NCBI GenBank assembly: GCA_903953065.1 | Contig: CAJBIG010000050.1 | Coordinates: forward strand, 1 to 8,353 | Direction of reading: 5' to 3' | Source: an uncultured Solirubrobacterales bacterium | GTDB taxonomy: Bacteria > Actinomycetota > Thermoleophilia > Solirubrobacterales > Solirubrobacteraceae | DNA length: 8,353 nt | Part shown: in pieces, positions 5,889 through 8,353 of the stretch | How the letters are laid out: every line of letters begins with the position of its first letter | Numbering within the stretch: position 1 is the stretch's first letter | Notes under the pieces: model-generated | Databases searched by the model: none | What the model was told of the DNA's origin: nothing | Seen by the model: the letters and a program-made list of their open reading frames with translations, nothing else | Made by a program: the position numbers and the translations under genes

Positions 5889-6271
5889 TGGCGACGTGGC
5901 TACACACCTGCTACCGAATTGGCGAGATCGACAGGTCGGTGGCGTTCTACAACGCGCTCGGATTTGAAGAGGTTGCGCGGATGCCAATCCGCGATGAGGC
6001 GATCAACGTCTTCATGAACCTCCCCGGCGACGGCGAGATGCCGCGGCTGGAGCTGACCTACAACTTCGGTGTTGACTCTTATGAGCTTGGAACCGGTTAC
6101 AACCACATTGCGATTACTGCCGGAAACCTCGACGAGACGCTGGCACGGCTCTCCAAGCAGGGAATAGAACCGGAGCGGCCGCCGTACTCAATCCGCGAAG
6201 GCGGCTCACGGATCTGTTTCGTGCGCGACCCAGACGGCTACCGGATTGAGCTGATAGAGCGTGACGACTGA
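5888..6271 (+). CDS. gloA: Glyoxalase I-like VOC protein (lactoylglutathione lyase family)
   Basis: A 127-residue vicinal-oxygen-chelate protein, the size of bacterial glyoxalase I. LELTYNFGVDSYELGTGYNH closely follows the E. coli GloA pattern, and the four metal ligands are all present: H6, E55, H73 and E121. The C-terminal DPDGYRIELIE is also canonical. Glyoxalase I isomerises the hemithioacetal of methylglyoxal and a thiol to the lactoyl thioester, which glyoxalase II then hydrolyses. Actinobacteria mostly use thiols other than glutathione, so the true cosubstrate is open. ATG 5888 is chosen over the in-frame ATG at 5822: the earlier one would run through the MBL promoter and add 22 residues outside the fold, while 5888 sits six bases after TACGCT. 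It overlaps the following phosphatase gene by 11 bases, implying one transcript. Confidence 0.88.
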   Translation: MATWLHTCYRIGEIDRSVAFYNALGFEEVARMPIRDEAINVFMNLPGDGEMPRLELTYNFGVDSYELGTGYNHIAITAGNLDETLARLSKQGIEPERPPYSIREGGSRICFVRDPDGYRIELIERDD

Positions 6272-7862
6272 GGGCGACTCACGGCTGGCGGTGATCGACC
6301 TCGGGTCGAACTCCTTCCGTCTTGTCGTCTTTGAAGCCCACTCCGGAGCCGCCTCGCGCGAGCGGCGGCTCAGCTCGTTCTGGCGCGCCGATGATCCCGA
6401 GCCGCCGCTAGGGGCTTGGTGGAAGCGGACCGATGAGATTTATGAACCGGTGAGGATCCTTGCCGGCGGCGGCAAGAGCGGCGAGCTAACCGAGCAGGGG
6501 CTCGAACGCGCGCTGGCGACAATCGACGTCTTCGCACAGTTCTGCGCCGCATCGGGGCTGCCCGCAGAGGAGATCGAAGCGGTCGCGACGAGCGCAATTC
6601 GTGACGCGCCCAACGCCGAAGCGGTGCTCGCGAGCGCGCGCGACGAGCTGGGCCTGACGATCCGCGTCCTCTCACCCGAAGAAGAGGCCCGCTACGGCTT
6701 CCTCGCAGCAATCAACTCGACCGACCTGCAGAGCGGCGCTGTGCTTGACCTAGGTGGCGGCTCGATGCAGCTGGTCGAAGTTGAGGGGCGGGCTGCGACG
6801 ACATTTGAATCGTGGCCGCTGGGCGCGGTGCGGATGACCGAGCGCTTCCTGCCCAGCGACGAGCCGGCCGGGGCGAAAGCGATCGCCAAGCTGCGTGGCC
6901 ACGTTGCAGGCGAGCTCGAGTCAGCCGGCTGGCTCGGCAGCGGCGGGCCGCGGATCGTCGGCATTGGTGGCACCGTTCGCAACCTCGCGGCGGCAATTCA
7001 GCGGGCTGAAGCGATCGCCGAGTTTGGAGTTCAAGGCTTCAAGATCAAGCGCGGCCAGCTCGACCAGCTGATCGAGCGGCTCGCAGCGATGAAACCTGCC
7101 GACCGCGGCTTCGTAGCCGGCGTGAAGCCGGCACGCGGCGACATTATTCTCGCCGGCGCAATCGTGATCTCCGAAGTGCTCGACGCGGGCGGCTTCAATG
7201 CGTTCGAGGTAACCGAAGCGGGACTGCGCGAAGGAATTTTCTTCGAACGGCTGCTTGCCGAGCGCGAAGAGCCGCTGTTCGACGACGTTCGCCGCGCCAG
7301 CGTGCTCAACCTTGCCGCCCAGTACGACCCGCACGCCGCGCACACCCGCCACGTCGCTGCGCTCGCACTCGGTCTCTTCGATCAGATGGCCGCAGCCGGG
7401 CTGCACAGCGGCGACGGAGATGAACGCGAGCTTCTGGCCGCAGCCTGCCTGCTGCACGACATCGGCGTCGCCGTCGACTACGACGACCACCACAAACACT
7501 CTCGCTATCTCGTTCTAAACGCCGGGCTGCCTGGCTTCACGCCGCGCGAAGTGGCGCTGATCGGCCAGATCATTCGCTACCACCGCAAGGGAATGCCGAG
7601 CCTGGGGCCCTTCGCCGGCCTGATGAAGGACGGCGACGCAGAGCTGCTCGACCGCTGCGCCGTGCTGCTGCGGCTTGCCGAAGACCTCGAACGCAGCCGC
7701 GACCAACTGGTGAAGGAGGTCAACTCCTCGGTCAACGGTGGGAGCGTGACGCTCGAACTGGTCGCCGATGGCCCTGCAGAGGTTCCACGCTGGGCTGTCT
7801 CACGTGAAGGCGAACTCTTTGAACGCGCCTTCAAGCGGCGGCTTGAGCTGGCGCCTTTGTAG
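6261..7862 (+). CDS. ppx: Ppx/GppA family phosphatase with C-terminal HD domain (exopolyphosphatase / pppGpp phosphohydrolase)
   Basis: A 533-residue cytoplasmic protein with the two-domain ASKHA core and an HD tail, the long E. coli Ppx/GppA layout. Visible motifs: AVIDLGSNSFRL (10-21, phosphate 1), AVATSAIRDAPN, the catalytic Glu about E141 in SPEEEARYGF, VLDLGGGS (161-168, phosphate 2) and GIGGTVRNLA (234-243). The HD domain shows HTRHV (H364), LLHDIG (H399, D400), HHKHSRYLV and RYHRKG; E. coli Ppx has His-Glu where this has an intact His-Asp. Such enzymes release phosphate from polyphosphate ends or hydrolyse pppGpp; sequence alone does not separate them. A Trp-rich stretch between the first motif and the next strand (about 40-63) looks like an insertion. 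GTG 6261 lies within the end of the VOC gene and is coupled to it; GTG 6291 would cut the first strand. Confidence 0.9.
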   Translation: MTTEGDSRLAVIDLGSNSFRLVVFEAHSGAASRERRLSSFWRADDPEPPLGAWWKRTDEIYEPVRILAGGGKSGELTEQGLERALATIDVFAQFCAASGLPAEEIEAVATSAIRDAPNAEAVLASARDELGLTIRVLSPEEEARYGFLAAINSTDLQSGAVLDLGGGSMQLVEVEGRAATTFESWPLGAVRMTERFLPSDEPAGAKAIAKLRGHVAGELESAGWLGSGGPRIVGIGGTVRNLAAAIQRAEAIAEFGVQGFKIKRGQLDQLIERLAAMKPADRGFVAGVKPARGDIILAGAIVISEVLDAGGFNAFEVTEAGLREGIFFERLLAEREEPLFDDVRRASVLNLAAQYDPHAAHTRHVAALALGLFDQMAAAGLHSGDGDERELLAAACLLHDIGVAVDYDDHHKHSRYLVLNAGLPGFTPREVALIGQIIRYHRKGMPSLGPFAGLMKDGDAELLDRCAVLLRLAEDLERSRDQLVKEVNSSVNGGSVTLELVADGPAEVPRWAVSREGELFERAFKRRLELAPL

Positions 7863-7915
7863 CCCTCCGCTGCGCTCTGTACGCTTCATTTTAAAGCAAC
7901 AGGGGGAGCACGAAA
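7857..7915 (+). promoter_or_regulatory. Promoter candidate and strong ribosome binding site of the DUF805 gene
   Basis: AGGGGGAG at 7901-7908, seven bases before ATG 7916, is the strongest Shine-Dalgarno in the window. Upstream, TACGCT at 7880-7885 fits a -10 box, with a weak TTGTAG at 7857-7862 seventeen bases before it. This predicts a leader of about two dozen bases, unlike the leaderless genes nearby. The stretch is noticeably more AT-rich (TTCATTTTAAAG) than the rest. The ribosome site is well supported; the promoter is tentative. Confidence 0.5.
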
Positions 7916-8293
7916 ATGGGATTCGGCGAAGCAGTATCGGTCTGTTTTAAGAAATCTTTCGTTTGGGAAGGACGTGCCTCGAGGGCTGAGTTCTGGTGGT
8001 TTGAGCTGGCCCAGCTGCTGATCCTCGTGGCGGCGGCGATTATCGACCAGATCATCGGGACTGGCGTCCTTTACATCATCGCTGCGATCGCGCTGATTCT
8101 GCCGGCGATCGCTGTCCTGGTCAGGCGCCTGCACGACACCGACAGGACCGGCTGGTGGTTCTGGATCTATCTGCTGCCAGTGATCGGGCTGATTGTGATT
8201 CTCGTCTTCACGCTGACCGGCGGAGATGAGGGCGACAACAAGTACGGCCCGAACCCATACGGTTCGGTTGCTGCTCCACCGCCTGCCGTCTAG
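7916..8293 (+). CDS. DUF805 family membrane protein
   Basis: A 125-residue membrane protein of the DUF805 (YhaH/YhaI-like) family. Typical landmarks are FGEAVSVCFKK at the N terminus, the GRASRAEFWWFEL motif entering the first helix (about 28-47), then a second hydrophobic segment (about 50-69), VRRLHDTDRTGWWFWI before the third (about 79-101), and the soluble end NKYGPNPYG with a Pro/Ala tail. The family's function is unknown; members sit in the cytoplasmic membrane. It is shorter than many relatives, with a compact middle hydrophobic region. It lies 53 bases after the Ppx-like gene on the same strand with its own ribosome site, so it is probably an independent transcription unit. Confidence 0.9.
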   Translation: MGFGEAVSVCFKKSFVWEGRASRAEFWWFELAQLLILVAAAIIDQIIGTGVLYIIAAIALILPAIAVLVRRLHDTDRTGWWFWIYLLPVIGLIVILVFTLTGGDEGDNKYGPNPYGSVAAPPPAV

Positions 8294-8302
8294 CAGCGCT
8301 AC

Positions 8303-8353
8303 GACGCGAGAGACCTGTCGCTGGCCCTAAGCCTGCGGCAGGTCGCGCTCGTC
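8303..8353. repeat. Imperfect inverted repeat after the DUF805 gene
   Basis: Arms at 8303-8317 and 8339-8353 are 15 bases each and complementary at 12 positions, with the inner six (GACCTG / CAGGTC) perfect and a 21-base centre. The right arm reaches the window edge, so its true extent is unknown. It could fold as a stem-loop downstream of the DUF805 stop and act in termination, but there is no T tract. The 60 bases after the stop hold nothing else I can name. Confidence 0.35.

Noticed and set aside
6921..7499. A 192-residue minus-strand frame inside the Ppx/GppA gene.
   Set aside because: Antisense shadow; the sense strand carries the complete Ppx plus HD motif series.
8332..8342. Palindrome CCTGCGGCAGG as a terminator.
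   Set aside because: Stem of four to five bases with almost no loop and no T run; too weak alone.
8327..8353. A minus-strand frame entering from the right edge and ending in TAG, reading DERDLPQA, possibly the end of a convergent gene.
   Set aside because: Only eight codons are visible and it overlaps the inverted repeat; too short to support a gene.
1..8353. Search for a defence, mobile-element or CRISPR-like system.
   Set aside because: No transposase, integrase, toxin-antitoxin pair, phage gene, direct-repeat array or tRNA was seen; the nuclease fragment at the left edge looks like a housekeeping repair enzyme.

Overview
The window is a gene-dense, GC-rich bacterial chromosome segment with eleven protein genes (ten complete, one cut by the left edge) and essentially no spare DNA: the longest gap between genes is about 53 bases. 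High GC, frequent GTG starts, a PAC2-family protein, a stand-alone polyprenol-phosphate-mannose-synthase-type glycosyltransferase and start codons placed 6-7 bases after a TANNNT box (leaderless promoters) suggest an actinobacterium. Protein style is most like the deep-branching Thermoleophilia/Solirubrobacterales. That placement is inference from style, not from a marker gene. I see no RNA genes, CRISPR arrays, insertion sequences or prophage genes.

Layout. Left edge, plus strand: the C-terminal end of a PD-(D/E)XK nuclease, probably the tail of a UvrD/RecB- or AddB-like helicase-nuclease. It meets tail to tail a minus-strand block (2040 down to 359) of two half-length TauE/SafE (TSUP) transporter genes, coupled by a GTGA overlap, followed by a PAC2-family gene. 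Divergent from this, a plus-strand block (2059-5128) holds a trehalose-phosphatase-like HAD enzyme, an unrecognised four-helix membrane protein, a GT4-type glycosyltransferase and a DPM1-like GT2 glycosyltransferase. The first three are tightly coupled, and the set is probably a sugar/envelope glycosylation operon. This block meets tail to tail a minus-strand metallo-beta-lactamase-fold hydrolase (glyoxalase-II-like). That gene is divergent from a plus-strand glyoxalase-I-like VOC protein, which overlaps a full-length Ppx/GppA phosphatase with a C-terminal HD domain. A DUF805 membrane protein with its own strong ribosome binding site closes the window.

How it works together. Both divergent gene pairs are separated by only 18 and 22 bases, and in each the two -10 boxes overlap, so the genes probably start without 5' leaders and compete for polymerase. 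Both convergent pairs overlap by the same four bases (CTAA), leaving no room for an intergenic terminator. The VOC and MBL proteins keep complete metal-ligand sets and could form a small glyoxalase I/II detoxification module. No overtly new defence or mobile system is visible. The points most worth a second look are the split TSUP transporter, the overlapping leaderless promoters, the divergent glyoxalase-like pair and the phosphatase-membrane protein-glycosyltransferase operon.
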